Shown: positions 34,647-44,784, counted from the first letter of the stretch. The stretch: DNA of 64,000 nt from an uncultured Paracoccaceae bacterium (GCA_947493145.1 CANLPZ010000001.1:1268501-1332500); one strand, 5' to 3'. Notes: generated from the letters alone by a model not told the origin. Program-made: numbers and translations.

Positions 34647-35792
34647 ATGGCAAAACGCGATTATTATGAAACGCTTGGTGCGTCCAAAGGCGCGACAGCT
34701 GATGAGCTGAAAAAAGCTTATCGTCGCAAGGCCAAAGAATTGCACCCAGACCGTAATTCCGACAACCCGGATGCCGAAGAGCAATTTAAAGCCGTCAACG
34801 AAGCCTACGACGTTTTAAAAGACCCGGAAAAGAAGGCTGCGTATGACCGGTTTGGTCACGCCGCATTCGAAGGTGGAATGGGTGGCGGTGGGCCGCGCCC
34901 AGGCGCAGGTGGACATGGCGATTTCGCAAGCGCATTTTCTGATGTATTCGACGATTTGTTCGGTGACATGATGGGCGGCGGCCGTGGTGGCGGCCAGAAT
35001 CGTGCGTCTCGTGGCGCCGATCTGCGGTACAATCTTCGGATCAACCTTGAAGATGCATTTTCAGGACGACAAAAAACAGTAAATGTTCCGACGTCTGTTT
35101 CATGTGACAGCTGTAATGGAACGGGTTCTGAAGGCGGCAGTGAGCCAACAACCTGCCCAACATGTTCTGGCATGGGTAAAGTTCGTGCTCAGCAAGGGTT
35201 TTTTACCGTCGAACGCACCTGCCCGACCTGCAACGGTATGGGACAGATCATTAAAAACCCTTGTAAGGTTTGCGGTGGCGCGGGTCGTGTTGAAAAAGAA
35301 CGCAGCCTGTCGGTGAACATCCCCGCGGGTGTTGAAACCGGTACACGTATCCGTCTAGCTGGCGAAGGCGAAGCCGGAATGCGCGGCGGTCCGACAGGTG
35401 ATTTGTACATCTTTATCGAAGTTGAAAATCACCTAATCTTCGAACGCGAAGATAATCACTTGCTATGTCGTGTCCCCGTTTCTATGGCAACTGCGGCGCT
35501 TGGCGGTGATATCGAAGTGCCGACGATTGATGGCGGTCGAAGCCGCGTTAAGATTCCCGCAGGCAGCCAATCTGGTCGTCAAATGCGGTTACGTGGCAAG
35601 GGAATGCCAGCACTCCGCGGTGGTTCGTCTGGGGACATGTTCATCGAGATAGCAGTCGAAACACCCGTCAACCTGACTTCCAAGCAAAAAGAACTATTGC
35701 GCGAATTTGAAAAGCTGAGCGAAGATAACAATCCCGAATCTTCAAACTTCTTTTCTTCCGTCAAATCGTTCTGGGAAAAGATGAAGGGTTAA
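34647..35792 (+). CDS. dnaJ: Co-chaperone DnaJ (Hsp40)
   Basis: A 381-residue type I J-protein. The J-domain (1-70) contains HPD at 33-35. A Gly/Phe-rich segment (about 73-118) is followed by the zinc domain with four CxxCxGxG repeats: [24 protein letters not shown] and CKVCGGAG. The C-terminal beta domains bind substrate. AAGGGGAG is the ribosome site. It stimulates DnaK ATPase and delivers unfolded proteins. It probably shares the dnaK promoter, with output reduced by the intervening hairpin. Confidence 0.97.
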   Translation: MAKRDYYETLGASKGATADELKKAYRRKAKELHPDRNSDNPDAEEQFKAVNEAYDVLKDPEKKAAYDRFGHAAFEGGMGGGGPRPGAGGHGDFASAFSDVFDDLFGDMMGGGRGGGQNRASRGADLRYNLRINLEDAFSGRQKTVNVPTSVSCDSCNGTGSEGGSEPTTCPTCSGMGKVRAQQGFFTVERTCPTCNGMGQIIKNPCKVCGGAGRVEKERSLSVNIPAGVETGTRIRLAGEGEAGMRGGPTGDLYIFIEVENHLIFEREDNHLLCRVPVSMATAALGGDIEVPTIDGGRSRVKIPAGSQSGRQMRLRGKGMPALRGGSSGDMFIEIAVETPVNLTSKQKELLREFEKLSEDNNPESSNFFSSVKSFWEKMKG

Positions 35793-35838
35793 CTCTTCAA
35801 TTAATACAAACTTTAGGGAATCCCCTCAGGGTTTCCCT

Positions 35839-36591
35839 ATGACACGTTCATATGAATTCCGCGAAGCTGATCTTCCGTTGTTTGACAGCGACGAAACTGT
35901 TGCTTCGAAACGTGGGCAGCCGTCTTATATCCGTGATCATCGGACGCGGCTTCGCGAACGTTTTTTACACGGTGGCGCAAATGCGATGCCGGACTACGAA
36001 CTCCTTGAACTAGTGCTATTTCGTGCGATACCGCGTCGTGACGTCAAACCATTGGCACGTCGTTTGATCGATACCTTTGGTGACTTTAACGCGGTTCTTT
36101 CTGCTCCTTCTGCACGATTAGAAAATGTCGATGGCGTTGGTCCCGCGGTGGTAACCGAACTTAAAATTGTCGAAGCCGCCGCGCACAGATTGGCACAGTC
36201 AAAAGTTTTGCGCCATCATGTGATTTCCAGTTGGGATTCGTTGATTCAATACTGTCACACAACAATGGCACACCGTGAAACCGAACAATTTCGAATTTTC
36301 TTTTTGGACAGAAAGAATGTTCTAATCGCTGATGAAGAACAAGGAAAAGGCACGGTCGACCACGTACCTGTTTACCCGCGCGAAGTCGTTAAACGGGCGC
36401 TGGAACTGAACGCGAGCGCACTGATATTGGTCCACAATCATCCGTCAGGCGACCCAACACCGTCTGAATCTGACATTGCAATGACCAACCAAATCAAAAT
36501 GGCTGCGGATGCGCTTGGCATAACAATTCATGATCATATCATCGTTGGGAAATCGACCGAACTTAGTTTTCGTTCGTCCGGTTTAATTTAA
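35839..36591 (+). CDS. radC: RadC/JAB-domain protein
   Basis: A 250-residue protein. An N-terminal region with helix-hairpin-helix motifs (LENVDGVGPAVVTELKI, about 94-110) precedes an MPN/JAB metalloprotease-like domain whose metal motif HNHPSGDPTPSESD (199-212) is complete. RadC was once linked to DNA repair, but its function is not established. It lies 46 bp after dnaJ with no clear terminator. The stop shares four bases with the stop of the convergent substrate-binding/OmpA gene. Confidence 0.9.
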   Translation: MTRSYEFREADLPLFDSDETVASKRGQPSYIRDHRTRLRERFLHGGANAMPDYELLELVLFRAIPRRDVKPLARRLIDTFGDFNAVLSAPSARLENVDGVGPAVVTELKIVEAAAHRLAQSKVLRHHVISSWDSLIQYCHTTMAHRETEQFRIFFLDRKNVLIADEEQGKGTVDHVPVYPREVVKRALELNASALILVHNHPSGDPTPSESDIAMTNQIKMAADALGITIHDHIIVGKSTELSFRSSGLI

Positions 36592-38036
36592 CGAAGCCAA
36601 ACCTCGACACGTCGATTAATTCGGCGGCCCCAGCCGCTTTCGTCACAACCAATTGGTAACGCTTCGCCAAATCCATGAGCTTCGATTGAAACGCGTTCCA
36701 TTTGTTCGCGACCCAAAGCGCGGCTTAAATTTAACAAAACGGCATCTGCGCGGGATTTCGACAAATCTTTGTTCGGCGCTGCCTCCCCTTGGCCATCAGA
36801 AAAACCCGCAAGAACCAATGTTTTTCCATCAAATTTTCCTGAACGAATTTCAGCAGCGAGTTGTTGAATGTTAGATTTTGATTGAGCGTCCAATCCATTT
36901 GCACCACTCGCTGTTCGAAAAGTCATCGACAACCGCGTCGCGGAACCAATAACGTCGACCATCGCTTGGAGATCTTCCAAAGGTACAAACTTACCCGCCC
37001 GCGGAATCGACGCCGCAAAACGCGCACCCTGAACCGATACAGGGATTTCCTCGGACGTCAGTTCTACAAATCCTGCACGTCGCACCACCAACTGCGCAGC
37101 ATCACTTCGGATAAACGCTAGGAACTCTTTTAAAATCTCAGGCTGTCGAGTTTGAGGCAGGTAAAGTAACAATGGAACAGTCAGCGGATAATCCTCTGAT
37201 TTAATATTCGCTCGCGTCGGTAAAACAGAAAACCCGCAAACGCCGACCAAGGGATCCGCCCGCCCAAAATTACGTGTCGAAATCGGATAAAATTCGGCGG
37301 CATTTACGGAGGTGGCATTTAGCTTTTCATTTGAAAGCCCCATTCCATTTTGCAAAACATCCACCCAATCTGCGGACGGCGACAATAAGGTAACCCCGTG
37401 TGTCGCCAACGTTTCCGTCGTCAACCTGCCCCCTTCATTTCCTTCAGATACCAAGGCGTCCAGACCAATAATCTGACTGCGCCCAGGGCGACGCAAATCG
37501 CCAAGCCCATCACGCTTTAATGCATCGGCTTCGTCATCTGTAATTTCACGAATAGATAATGCGACGTCGGCTCGGCGCGCTGACAGGTCAATGAAGCCTT
37601 GAGAGGATGTCGACAAAACGAACCGAAATTCAGCAACCGTAGATCCAACATTTCGGTCGATCAATTTGTAAACAATTTCGCCGTCATTCGTTTCACGTTC
37701 AGCTATCGCCCCAATGTCAAAAGAAAACGCCTCAACAATGGAAGGTAACAAATTGCCGCTTAATGTTGTTTCGCCGGCAAAAGTAAGCGAGGGAACAAAA
37801 TTTTCAGCATCAACGCACCCCTCACCAGTACAATTAACGATTTCGCTGTCGAGCGTCAGAATTCCAAACTCTGTGCGAACTCGGTAATAACGGCCATCAA
37901 ATCCAACAATTTCACCGGTCACAGAAAAACCGTCGGATTGCGCAGTCAAGGTTATGTCCTGCGCAGCCGTAAACGTGGCGATCACCACAGTAAAAACGAA
38001 AAGTGCGGCACCACGTACCGCACGATCCAAACTCAT
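36588..38036 (-). CDS. Periplasmic substrate-binding domain fused to OmpA-family domain
   Basis: A 482-residue exported protein. The signal peptide (1-25) ends TFTAA. A short beta domain (about 27-75; FSVTGEIVGFDGRYYRVRT) carries two Cys (C69, C74). A PstS/phosphate-type binding-protein domain follows (about 85-345), and then an OmpA C-terminal domain (about 370-482) with LVLAGFSDGQGEAAPNKDLS, EAHGFGEALP and NRRVEVWLR, which binds peptidoglycan. Such fusions occur in Rhodobacterales; the ligand and role are unknown. A phosphate-ABC operon is absent. It is 24 bp downstream of the next gene and may form a unit with it and secA. Confidence 0.78.
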   Translation of the reverse strand: MSLDRAVRGAALFVFTVVIATFTAAQDITLTAQSDGFSVTGEIVGFDGRYYRVRTEFGILTLDSEIVNCTGEGCVDAENFVPSLTFAGETTLSGNLLPSIVEAFSFDIGAIAERETNDGEIVYKLIDRNVGSTVAEFRFVLSTSSQGFIDLSARRADVALSIREITDDEADALKRDGLGDLRRPGRSQIIGLDALVSEGNEGGRLTTETLATHGVTLLSPSADWVDVLQNGMGLSNEKLNATSVNAAEFYPISTRNFGRADPLVGVCGFSVLPTRANIKSEDYPLTVPLLLYLPQTRQPEILKEFLAFIRSDAAQLVVRRAGFVELTSEEIPVSVQGARFAASIPRAGKFVPLEDLQAMVDVIGSATRLSMTFRTASGANGLDAQSKSNIQQLAAEIRSGKFDGKTLVLAGFSDGQGEAAPNKDLSKSRADAVLLNLSRALGREQMERVSIEAHGFGEALPIGCDESGWGRRINRRVEVWLR

Positions 38037-38060
38037 TGTTCAACCCAACTTTGGTTCGCG

Positions 38061-39026
38061 TCAATTTTGCGCGAGTTTCAGGTTTTCGAACATATTATTC
38101 AACACTAGAAAGCCGCCAGATGCATCGCAGTCTGGCATTTCAATTTCTAACGCGTGAATCGTTGCATCATTGCCACCAATCACTTGCATCGTTTCCGCAC
38201 TTAATGCGCGACCACAATTCGTGGTTGTGATTTCGGCTTCGACCGTCAAATCGACTTCACCTGTTTGCGAAGACACTGCCGTTGGAAAGCTGTAAATTTG
38301 TGCCAACAGTGGATCAGGCGCGGTTTGGTCACCCAAATTAACCATAAAACCACCGCTTCCAGTGACGGCATCATCGACATCACCGACGGCTTCGGACCAA
38401 ACATGTCCTTTTGCCCCATAGTCCGCTCCAAATTCACGAGCGTGGATGTCGAATCCTTCGCTACCTTTCCATTGCAATACCACACGGTCGTAGAATGACA
38501 TCGACGTAACTGTCGTATTCGCAACGGCACCTTCACCATTTGGAAAAGCGACAATAAAAATCGCGGCCTCAGCCAAGGCTGGAACATCAATTTTAAATTT
38601 TCCATCAACGTCTGTTAGCTGCGTAAAATGCATACCCTGATGGTGAATCGTTGCGCGTACATTTTTTTGACACGGCGCGTCCAAATCCAATGTCACCATC
38701 GCGGCAACAGTTGGTGTCGCCGTCAATGTTGTTTCACACGCAAGCTCCGCAACTGTCGCCTTTGGTGCGATGTCTTCTTCTGGCACCTCTACGGCGGCCA
38801 CAGTTTGAACCGCAGCGATCTGCACGCCTTCGGACTTGTCGATTTCAACTGGGTCCACAGGCGTTTCTGGTAACAAAGAAGACGTCGAAATTGCTTCGGC
38901 TTCTGCTGATACTGGTGTCGTTTCGGCCAAAGAGGCAGAAACCTCGCCGTTTTGCATAAAATACCCAATCCCGCCTGCAACAGCAAAGGAACCGGCAATT
39001 GTTATTAACTGCTTCTTACGGGACAT
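38061..39026 (-). CDS. Membrane-anchored beta-domain protein of unknown function
   Basis: A 321-residue protein I do not recognise by function; relatives beside secA are sometimes loosely labelled translocase. It has an uncleaved N-terminal hydrophobic segment (about 5-22), a Glu/Ala/Pro/Val-rich linker to residue 95, and a periplasmic part. The middle (QKNVRATIHHQGMHF, TDVDGKFKIDVPAL) resembles a transthyretin/carboxypeptidase-regulatory beta sandwich. Four cysteines could form disulfides. The ATG at 39026 has a strong GGAGG site. It follows secA by 103 bp on the same strand. Nothing suggests an actual role in translocation except position. Confidence 0.55.
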   Translation of the reverse strand: MSRKKQLITIAGSFAVAGGIGYFMQNGEVSASLAETTPVSAEAEAISTSSLLPETPVDPVEIDKSEGVQIAAVQTVAAVEVPEEDIAPKATVAELACETTLTATPTVAAMVTLDLDAPCQKNVRATIHHQGMHFTQLTDVDGKFKIDVPALAEAAIFIVAFPNGEGAVANTTVTSMSFYDRVVLQWKGSEGFDIHAREFGADYGAKGHVWSEAVGDVDDAVTGSGGFMVNLGDQTAPDPLLAQIYSFPTAVSSQTGEVDLTVEAEITTTNCGRALSAETMQVIGGNDATIHALEIEMPDCDASGGFLVLNNMFENLKLAQN

Positions 39027-39129
39027 ATTGTGCCTCCAAGTTTTTACACTTGGAAACACATGTGCCGGACAAAATGGGCGTTAACGTGACGGGAGCAAGG
39101 ACTCTTTCAGTCCAAAATCGGGCCGAAGA

Positions 39130-41820
39130 TTACCCAAGCTTTCCGTGGCAATGTTTGAACTTTTTACCTGACCCACATGGACAATTATCATTTCGACCAG
39201 GATTGCCCCACGTCGATGGATCGTCTTCGTCAAATCCGTCGATAGCGTTCGGGAACGATTTATCAACACCAGAAAGCGCTGCGGCGGCTGCCGCCTGCTG
39301 CGCAGCCATTTGTTGCAACATCTGTTGTTGTTCTTCTTCGCTAATCGGACGAATGTGGCCCAATTTTTGCGAAACTTCCTCTCGCAACGTGTCCAAAAGG
39401 TTTTCAAACAGTTGGAACGCCTCGGTCTTATATTCATTCAACGGGTCACGCTGCGCATATCCACGGAACCCAACAACAGAACGCAGATGTTCCAGCGTCA
39501 GCAAATGCTCGCGCCATTTTCCGTCGATTGTCGTCAATAGAACCTGTTTTTCGATATTCCGCATATTTTCGGCACCAAACAGTTCGGTTTTTTCCGCCAT
39601 TTGGTCATCTGTCGCTTTTTCCAAACGTTCACGGATGTCTTCGTCGTCTACGCCCTCTTCGGCAACCCATTCCATGACCGGAACATCGATTCCCAATTGT
39701 TTAATCACAGCGGCATATAGGCCTTCGCCGTCCCATTGATCGGCATATGATTTTTCGGGAATGTATTGATCAACCAAGTCATCAATCACCTGAACACGCA
39801 TATCCTGCGCAATTTCAGAAAGATCCTCGGCCTCCATAATTTCACGTCGCTGGCTAAAGATCACCTTACGCTGGTCGTTCATCACATCATCAAATTTCAA
39901 AAGCTGTTTACGAATGTCAAAGTTGCGGCCTTCGACTTTCGCTTGTGCTTTCTCCAACGATTTATTGACCCAAGGGTGAACAATCGCTTCGCCTTCTTTC
40001 ATGCCAAGCTTTGACAACACATTGTCCAAACGCTCGGACCCAAAGATACGCATCAGATCATCTTCGAGTGACAAAAAGAATGACGAACGACCTGGGTCAC
40101 CCTGACGTCCAGAACGGCCACGCAGCTGGTTGTCGATACGGCGGCTTTCATGACGTTCGGTCGCCAAAACAAACAAACCGCCAGCTTCTTTTACGGCCTC
40201 TTCGTCCAGCGTGTGCTTTGCTTCGATTTGCGAACGGATCAATTCAGGATCCTCGTCCGGCTTTTCAGCAATAGCTTCCATCACCTTAAATTCAACGTTT
40301 CCGCCAAGCTTAATGTCCGTACCACGGCCCGCCATGTTGGTCGCGATTGTAACTGCACCCAGTTTCCCAGCATCGGCGACGATCTGCGCTTCTTGTTCGT
40401 GCTGACGTGCGTTCAAAACGTTATGCTTCACGCCCGCAGCCGTCAACAATTGGCTCAGGAATTCCGATTTTTCAATCGACGTCGTCCCAACCAAAACTGG
40501 CTGTTGGTTTGCATTGGCTTTTTGAATTGCCTTAACCACTCCGTCGAATTTTTCTTTGGCGGTGCGGTACACTTGGTCATTATCATCAATCCGTGCGATC
40601 GGGCGGTTGGTCGGTACCTCGACAACCCCAAGACCATAAATTTCTGCAAATTCTTCGGCTTCAGTTAGCGCCGTTCCTGTCATCCCACCAAGTTTGTCAT
40701 AAAGCCGGAAATAGTTTTGGAATGTCACGGACGCCAACGTCACGTTTTCGGCTTGTATCGAACAGCCCTCTTTTGCCTCGATTGCTTGGTGTAACCCATC
40801 AGACAAACGGCGTCCGGCCATCATACGACCGGTAAACTCATCGATCAAAACGACTTGGTTGTCGCGAACAATGTAATCCTTGTCCTTCACAAACAGCTTA
40901 TGCGCACGCAGGCCTTGGTTCACATGGTGCACCAAGGTCGTGCTTTCTGGATCGTAAAGCGATTGACCTTCGGGCAAAATTCCACGTGCGGCAAGAACTT
41001 CCTCAAGCCATTCGTTACCTTCGTCCGTAAACGTACAGTTCTTGGATTTTTCATCTAGTGTATAGTGCTCGTCTTGAACTTCGGGGATCAACTTATCGAT
41101 CGCCACATACAGATCAGACCGGTCTTGCGCAGGACCCGAAATAATCAATGGCGTCCGCGCCTCGTCGATCAAAATACTGTCAACCTCGTCGACAATTGCA
41201 AAATGATGGGCACGTTGTGACATGTCCTTCAATTCAGCTTTCATGTTGTCGCGCAGGTAATCGAACCCGAGTTCGTTGTTCGTCGCATAGGTGATGTCAC
41301 ATTGATACGCTTCGCGTTTTTCGGTCTCATCTTGGTTCGGGTAAATCACGCCCGTTGTCAGGCCCAACGCACCGTAGACTTTGCTCATCCATTCAGCATC
41401 ACGCCGCGCAAGATAATCGTTTACTGTAACAATATGAACACCTTTGCCAGTCAAACCGTTTAGGTATGCTGGGAACGTTGCGACCAGTGTTTTTCCCTCA
41501 CCGGTTTTCATTTCTGAAATGTTGCCTTGGTGAAGGAAAATTCCACCCATCAGCTGTGTATCGAACGCACGTAAGCCCAAGGCGCGTTTTGCACCCTCGC
41601 GGCAGTTGGCAAATGCTTCCGGCAAAATCGCATCCAGCGTTTCACCCTCTGCGATCCGTTTTTTGAACTCTTCCGTTTTTTCAATCAGACCTTCATCTGA
41701 CAGCTTTTCGAATTCTGGTTCCAGCGCATTTATTTTTTCCACCAACGGGCGGGTCGCCTTGATTTTGCGGTCATTCGGTGTTCCGAAAACCTTTTTTGTA
41801 AGTGCACCTAGACCCAGCAT
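39130..41820 (-). CDS. secA: Protein translocase ATPase SecA
   Basis: An 896-residue motor that pushes preproteins through SecYEG. Present are Walker [12 protein letters not shown] (about 103-113), the [23 protein letters not shown] region, the helicase motif GRGTDI and the C-terminal zinc motif [14 protein letters not shown] that binds SecB. Length is normal for alphaproteobacteria. The gene is alone at the start of its transcript; the 177-bp upstream region is shared divergently with a parvulin gene. A weak hairpin, GGACT/AGTCC near 39099-39113, lies downstream. Confidence 0.98.
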   Translation of the reverse strand: MLGLGALTKKVFGTPNDRKIKATRPLVEKINALEPEFEKLSDEGLIEKTEEFKKRIAEGETLDAILPEAFANCREGAKRALGLRAFDTQLMGGIFLHQGNISEMKTGEGKTLVATFPAYLNGLTGKGVHIVTVNDYLARRDAEWMSKVYGALGLTTGVIYPNQDETEKREAYQCDITYATNNELGFDYLRDNMKAELKDMSQRAHHFAIVDEVDSILIDEARTPLIISGPAQDRSDLYVAIDKLIPEVQDEHYTLDEKSKNCTFTDEGNEWLEEVLAARGILPEGQSLYDPESTTLVHHVNQGLRAHKLFVKDKDYIVRDNQVVLIDEFTGRMMAGRRLSDGLHQAIEAKEGCSIQAENVTLASVTFQNYFRLYDKLGGMTGTALTEAEEFAEIYGLGVVEVPTNRPIARIDDNDQVYRTAKEKFDGVVKAIQKANANQQPVLVGTTSIEKSEFLSQLLTAAGVKHNVLNARQHEQEAQIVADAGKLGAVTIATNMAGRGTDIKLGGNVEFKVMEAIAEKPDEDPELIRSQIEAKHTLDEEAVKEAGGLFVLATERHESRRIDNQLRGRSGRQGDPGRSSFFLSLEDDLMRIFGSERLDNVLSKLGMKEGEAIVHPWVNKSLEKAQAKVEGRNFDIRKQLLKFDDVMNDQRKVIFSQRREIMEAEDLSEIAQDMRVQVIDDLVDQYIPEKSYADQWDGEGLYAAVIKQLGIDVPVMEWVAEEGVDDEDIRERLEKATDDQMAEKTELFGAENMRNIEKQVLLTTIDGKWREHLLTLEHLRSVVGFRGYAQRDPLNEYKTEAFQLFENLLDTLREEVSQKLGHIRPISEEEQQQMLQQMAAQQAAAAAALSGVDKSFPNAIDGFDEDDPSTWGNPGRNDNCPCGSGKKFKHCHGKLG

Positions 41821-41912
41821 AAATTCTCCGCCACTTGGCTTAACATTTTCGTAATAAGGGATTGCTTGCCCCTATGTTTCACCCCCATTAGAACAAGAAC
41901 AAGTCCTGTCGC

Positions 41913-41929
41913 CTTTAAGGGCCTTAAAG
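41913..41929. promoter_or_regulatory. Palindrome in the secA / parvulin divergent region
   Basis: CTTTAAGG (41913-41920), one G, then CCTTAAAG (41922-41929): perfect 8-bp arms with a single central base. It lies about 68 bp before the parvulin ATG and 92 bp before the secA ATG, a position from which one dimeric regulator could affect both export genes. Confidence 0.4.
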
Positions 41930-41997
41930 CGATGTAAGGGGCCGTATTACATGTGTCAACGTCACGTACCCACGTGGATAGCCAAAGGAACGCTTTG

Positions 41998-42846
41998 ATG
42001 ACCAAACTCTTTAAGATTCTGCCCTCAATTGCCTTATCTGTCGCTCTTGCACTTCCGGTAAATGCCGAAGATGTGACCGCTGAAACTGTGGTCGCGACAG
42101 TGAACGGGGTCGATATTACTTTGGGTGAACTTATTATTGCGCGTGCTCAGGTTCCGCAACAATACCAACAGTTACCTGCCGACGTCCTATTCTCTGGAAT
42201 CTTAGATCAGTTGATTCAACAGCAAATGCTGGTTGGCGAAATTGGCGATGACGTTCCTCAGCGTTTGCAATATGCGATCAACAACGAAATGCGTTCGTTG
42301 CGCGCCGCAGAGGCCGTTGAACAAATTGCTGAACTGCAAGTGACAGAAGACGCCCTAAAATCGGCCTATGACGCGCGGTATGTCAATGTTCCTGCAGCCC
42401 AAGAATTCAGTGCCTCACATATTTTGGTCGACACAGAAGAAGAAGCCAAAGAATTGGTTACGGCCCTTGATGGTGGTGCTGACTTTGCTGAACTGGCAAA
42501 GGAAAAATCAACAGGCCCATCAGGACCAAACGGCGGCGACCTTGGCTGGTTCGGCAAGGGGGCTATGGTTCCTGAATTCGAAACCGCTGTCGTTTCGCTC
42601 AAAGTCGGTGAAATTTCGGCACCCGTCCAAACGCAGTTTGGTTGGCATGTTGTTAAGCTAAACGATCTTCGCGATGTTCCAGTCCCAAGTTTTGATTCTG
42701 TCAAAACCGAACTGGAGGGCGCGCTTGCACAAGAAGCCGTGCAATCACGGCTTACGGAACTGGAAGCGGCTTCGGACGTAACACGTCTTTCGACGGATGA
42801 CATCGACCCATCCATTCTGACAAACCTTGACCTTTTGAAGGACTAA
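41998..42846 (+). CDS. Periplasmic peptidyl-prolyl isomerase (parvulin/PpiC)
   Basis: A 282-residue exported foldase. The signal peptide (1-21) ends PVNA/ED. A helical SurA-like N-terminal part is followed by a parvulin domain (about 135-230): FSASHILVDTEEEAKELV, GADFAELAKEKSTGPSGPNGGDLGWFGKG and FGWHVVKLND. The ATG at 41998 has AAAGGA upstream; an upstream open stretch to 41953 is not needed. It is divergent from secA, a sensible partnership because it acts on proteins that SecA exports. argJ begins five bases after its stop, so they are co-transcribed. Confidence 0.92.
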   Translation: MTKLFKILPSIALSVALALPVNAEDVTAETVVATVNGVDITLGELIIARAQVPQQYQQLPADVLFSGILDQLIQQQMLVGEIGDDVPQRLQYAINNEMRSLRAAEAVEQIAELQVTEDALKSAYDARYVNVPAAQEFSASHILVDTEEEAKELVTALDGGADFAELAKEKSTGPSGPNGGDLGWFGKGAMVPEFETAVVSLKVGEISAPVQTQFGWHVVKLNDLRDVPVPSFDSVKTELEGALAQEAVQSRLTELEAASDVTRLSTDDIDPSILTNLDLLKD

Positions 42847-42851
42847 GACGC

Positions 42852-44078
42852 ATGGCTGACACTCCTTCGGTATCGCCTCTGGCACCCAGTCGGTTTCCGG
42901 ACTTACCAGTCATTGACGGTGTTACCTTTGCAACAGCGCAAGCTGGCGTGAAATATGAAGGGCGCGCAGACGTCATGCTTGCCCATCTTATTCCAGGTAC
43001 AAGTATCGCAGGCGTGTTTACCCGCTCCGCGACGCGTTCGGCAAACGTGTTGGATTGTCAGCAAAAGCTAGGCGGGGACCCGAAGCATGGTGCGGCGATC
43101 ATTGTCAATTCTGGTAATTCAAACGCCTTCACCGGAAAGCATGGCGAGGGATCCGTCGCCGCAATTTGTGACAAAGTTGCAAATGCATGCGGCGTTCCAA
43201 CGGCACGGGTTTTTACGTCATCCACCGGCGTTATTGGTGAACGCTTACCGCATGACAAGATAACGAATGTTGTTGATGGTCTCGTCGCGGACTTAGATCC
43301 AAAACAAATCCATGGTGCGGCGCAGGCAATTATGACGACCGACACCTTTGCGAAAGGCGCAACCAAGGTTGTGAAAATCAACGGACGAGATGTCACAATC
43401 AGCGGCATTGCCAAAGGTTCGGGTATGATTGCGCCCGATATGGCCACGATGTTGGTCTACATCTTTACAGACGCAAAAATCGATCAAAGTGAGCTACAAC
43501 ACGTCGTTTCAAATGCTTCTGACAAAACATTCAACTGTATCACAGTGGACAGCGATACTTCGACATCTGATACTTTGCTTATGGCAGCAACAGGCGCCTC
43601 TGGTGTCGACGTTGACGGCAACGATGATTTTTCAAACGCTGTCGAAAACGTGATGTTGGAGCTTGCACATTTGGTCGTAAAGGACGGCGAAGGTGCAACC
43701 AAATTTGTTGAGGTTCAAGTCACGGGTGCTGCAAACAATCGCGATGCACGCATCTGCGCGCTGGCGATCGCCAATTCCCCTTTGGTAAAAACAGCGATCG
43801 CTGGCGAGGATCCCAATTGGGGACGCATCGTTATGGCGGTTGGTAAATCTGGCGCGGCAGCTGACCGTGACAAGCTAACCATTCACTTTGGAAATGTTTT
43901 GGTCGCAGAAAACGGTTGGGTTGCTGATAGTTATTCCGAAAAAGCAGGTGCCGATTACATGAAAAACCAAGATTTGGTGATCAAAACAGACCTTGGTTTA
44001 GGCGACGGCACTGCAACCGTTTGGACCTGCGATTTGACGCATGGCTATATTACGATCAACGCGGACTATAGATCGTGA
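42852..44078 (+). CDS. argJ: Bifunctional ornithine acetyltransferase / N-acetylglutamate synthase
   Basis: A 408-residue enzyme of the cyclic arginine pathway. It self-cleaves before the nucleophile Thr at 199 in IAPDMATMLV, giving alpha and beta chains. The oxyanion region FTSSTGVIGERL and the C-terminal block IAGEDPNWGRIVMAVGK are conserved. It follows the parvulin by five bases and ends in a 4-base GTGA overlap with mutT. This parvulin-argJ-mutT order beside secA is common in Rhodobacterales (from memory) and implies co-transcription, not a shared pathway. Confidence 0.96.
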   Translation: MADTPSVSPLAPSRFPDLPVIDGVTFATAQAGVKYEGRADVMLAHLIPGTSIAGVFTRSATRSANVLDCQQKLGGDPKHGAAIIVNSGNSNAFTGKHGEGSVAAICDKVANACGVPTARVFTSSTGVIGERLPHDKITNVVDGLVADLDPKQIHGAAQAIMTTDTFAKGATKVVKINGRDVTISGIAKGSGMIAPDMATMLVYIFTDAKIDQSELQHVVSNASDKTFNCITVDSDTSTSDTLLMAATGASGVDVDGNDDFSNAVENVMLELAHLVVKDGEGATKFVEVQVTGAANNRDARICALAIANSPLVKTAIAGEDPNWGRIVMAVGKSGAAADRDKLTIHFGNVLVAENGWVADSYSEKAGADYMKNQDLVIKTDLGLGDGTATVWTCDLTHGYITINADYRS

Positions 44079-44473
44079 AAACTGTTCTTGTCTCTGCTGT
44101 TGCTCTTATTGATCCTGACGGTCGGGTTCTTTTGGCGCAACGACCAAAGGGAAAATCGATGGCTGGGTTGTGGGAATTTCCTGGCGGCAAAATCGAACCC
44201 GGTGAAACACCCGAACAAGCATTGGTACGCGAATTACATGAGGAATTGGGAATTGAGACATGGGGCAGCTGTCTGGCCCCGCTGACATTCGCCAGCCATT
44301 CCTATGACGATTTTCATCTTTTGATGCCTTTGTTCGCCTGTCGGAAATGGAACGGCGCGCCTCAGCCCAAAGAAGGCCAAACACTAAAGTGGGTAAAAAG
44401 TAGGGATTTACGAAACTACCCAATGCCTGCGGCCGACGTCCCACTGATACCGATTTTGCGAGATTGGCTATAA
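44075..44473 (+). CDS. mutT: 8-oxo-dGTP diphosphatase (MutT-type Nudix hydrolase)
   Basis: A 132-residue Nudix enzyme that removes oxidised dGTP from the nucleotide pool. The Nudix box runs from GGKIEPGETPEQ to RELHEELGIE (about 37-61), with all conserved Gly and Glu residues. SMAGLWEFPGGKIEPGE is close to E. coli MutT. The start is a GTG at 44075 overlapping the argJ TGA (GTGA). It is the last long gene of this plus-strand run; a 44-codon gene follows after 120 bp. Confidence 0.93.
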   Translation: MKTVLVSAVALIDPDGRVLLAQRPKGKSMAGLWEFPGGKIEPGETPEQALVRELHEELGIETWGSCLAPLTFASHSYDDFHLLMPLFACRKWNGAPQPKEGQTLKWVKSRDLRNYPMPAADVPLIPILRDWL

Positions 44474-44593
44474 AATACGCTCACTTGAGCACCAATTGTG
44501 TCAAAAAAGTGGCTATTTGGCCGAATTTTCTTGTCTTGGTTGAGCAAATAGGTAATTTTACTGACGAGTCGTATCCATGGGGGGATCAAACTC

Positions 44594-44728
44594 ATGCTCA
44601 AAACTGTCAAAGTTGGCAGCTGTGTTTCCGTGCAAGGTATTCTTGTTCGCAAACTGAAAGACGGAAAAATGGTGGTTCGTGTTGGCGAACGTCTGTTCAC
44701 CGGAACACCCGTCGCAAAAGCTGCGTAA
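44594..44728 (+). CDS. Small conserved-type hypothetical protein, 44 residues
   Basis: An open frame of 44 codons from MLKTVKVGSCVSVQG to TGTPVAKAA. It is basic and strand-rich, with VKVGSCVSVQGILVRKL and GKMVVRVGERLFTG suggesting a small beta-barrel. A GGGGGAT ribosome site lies upstream and an intrinsic terminator 25 bases after the stop, both supporting a real gene. I believe similar short proteins occur in other roseobacters but cannot check. Function unknown. The 120 bp before it, after mutT, could hold its promoter. Confidence 0.6.
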   Translation: MLKTVKVGSCVSVQGILVRKLKDGKMVVRVGERLFTGTPVAKAA

Positions 44729-44752
44729 TATTTTTAAGAGTACTAAAGTAAG

Positions 44753-44778
44753 AAGGGCGCCACTGGGGCGCCCTTTTT
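44753..44778. terminator. Bidirectional intrinsic terminator between small ORF and infB
   Basis: Stem AAGGGCGCC (44753-44761) / GGCGCCCTT (44767-44775) followed by T residues on the plus strand. Read on the minus strand the same stem is followed by TTCTTACTTT, so it can also end the infB operon. It is one of only two convergent gene ends in this window that have a clear terminator. Confidence 0.85.
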
Positions 44779-44784
44779 GTTAGG

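Noticed and set aside
38999-39739. Plus-strand open frame of 246 codons opposite the secA 3' end
   Set aside because: It is rich in Ser, Pro and Cys, mirrors the codon pattern of secA and shows no domain.
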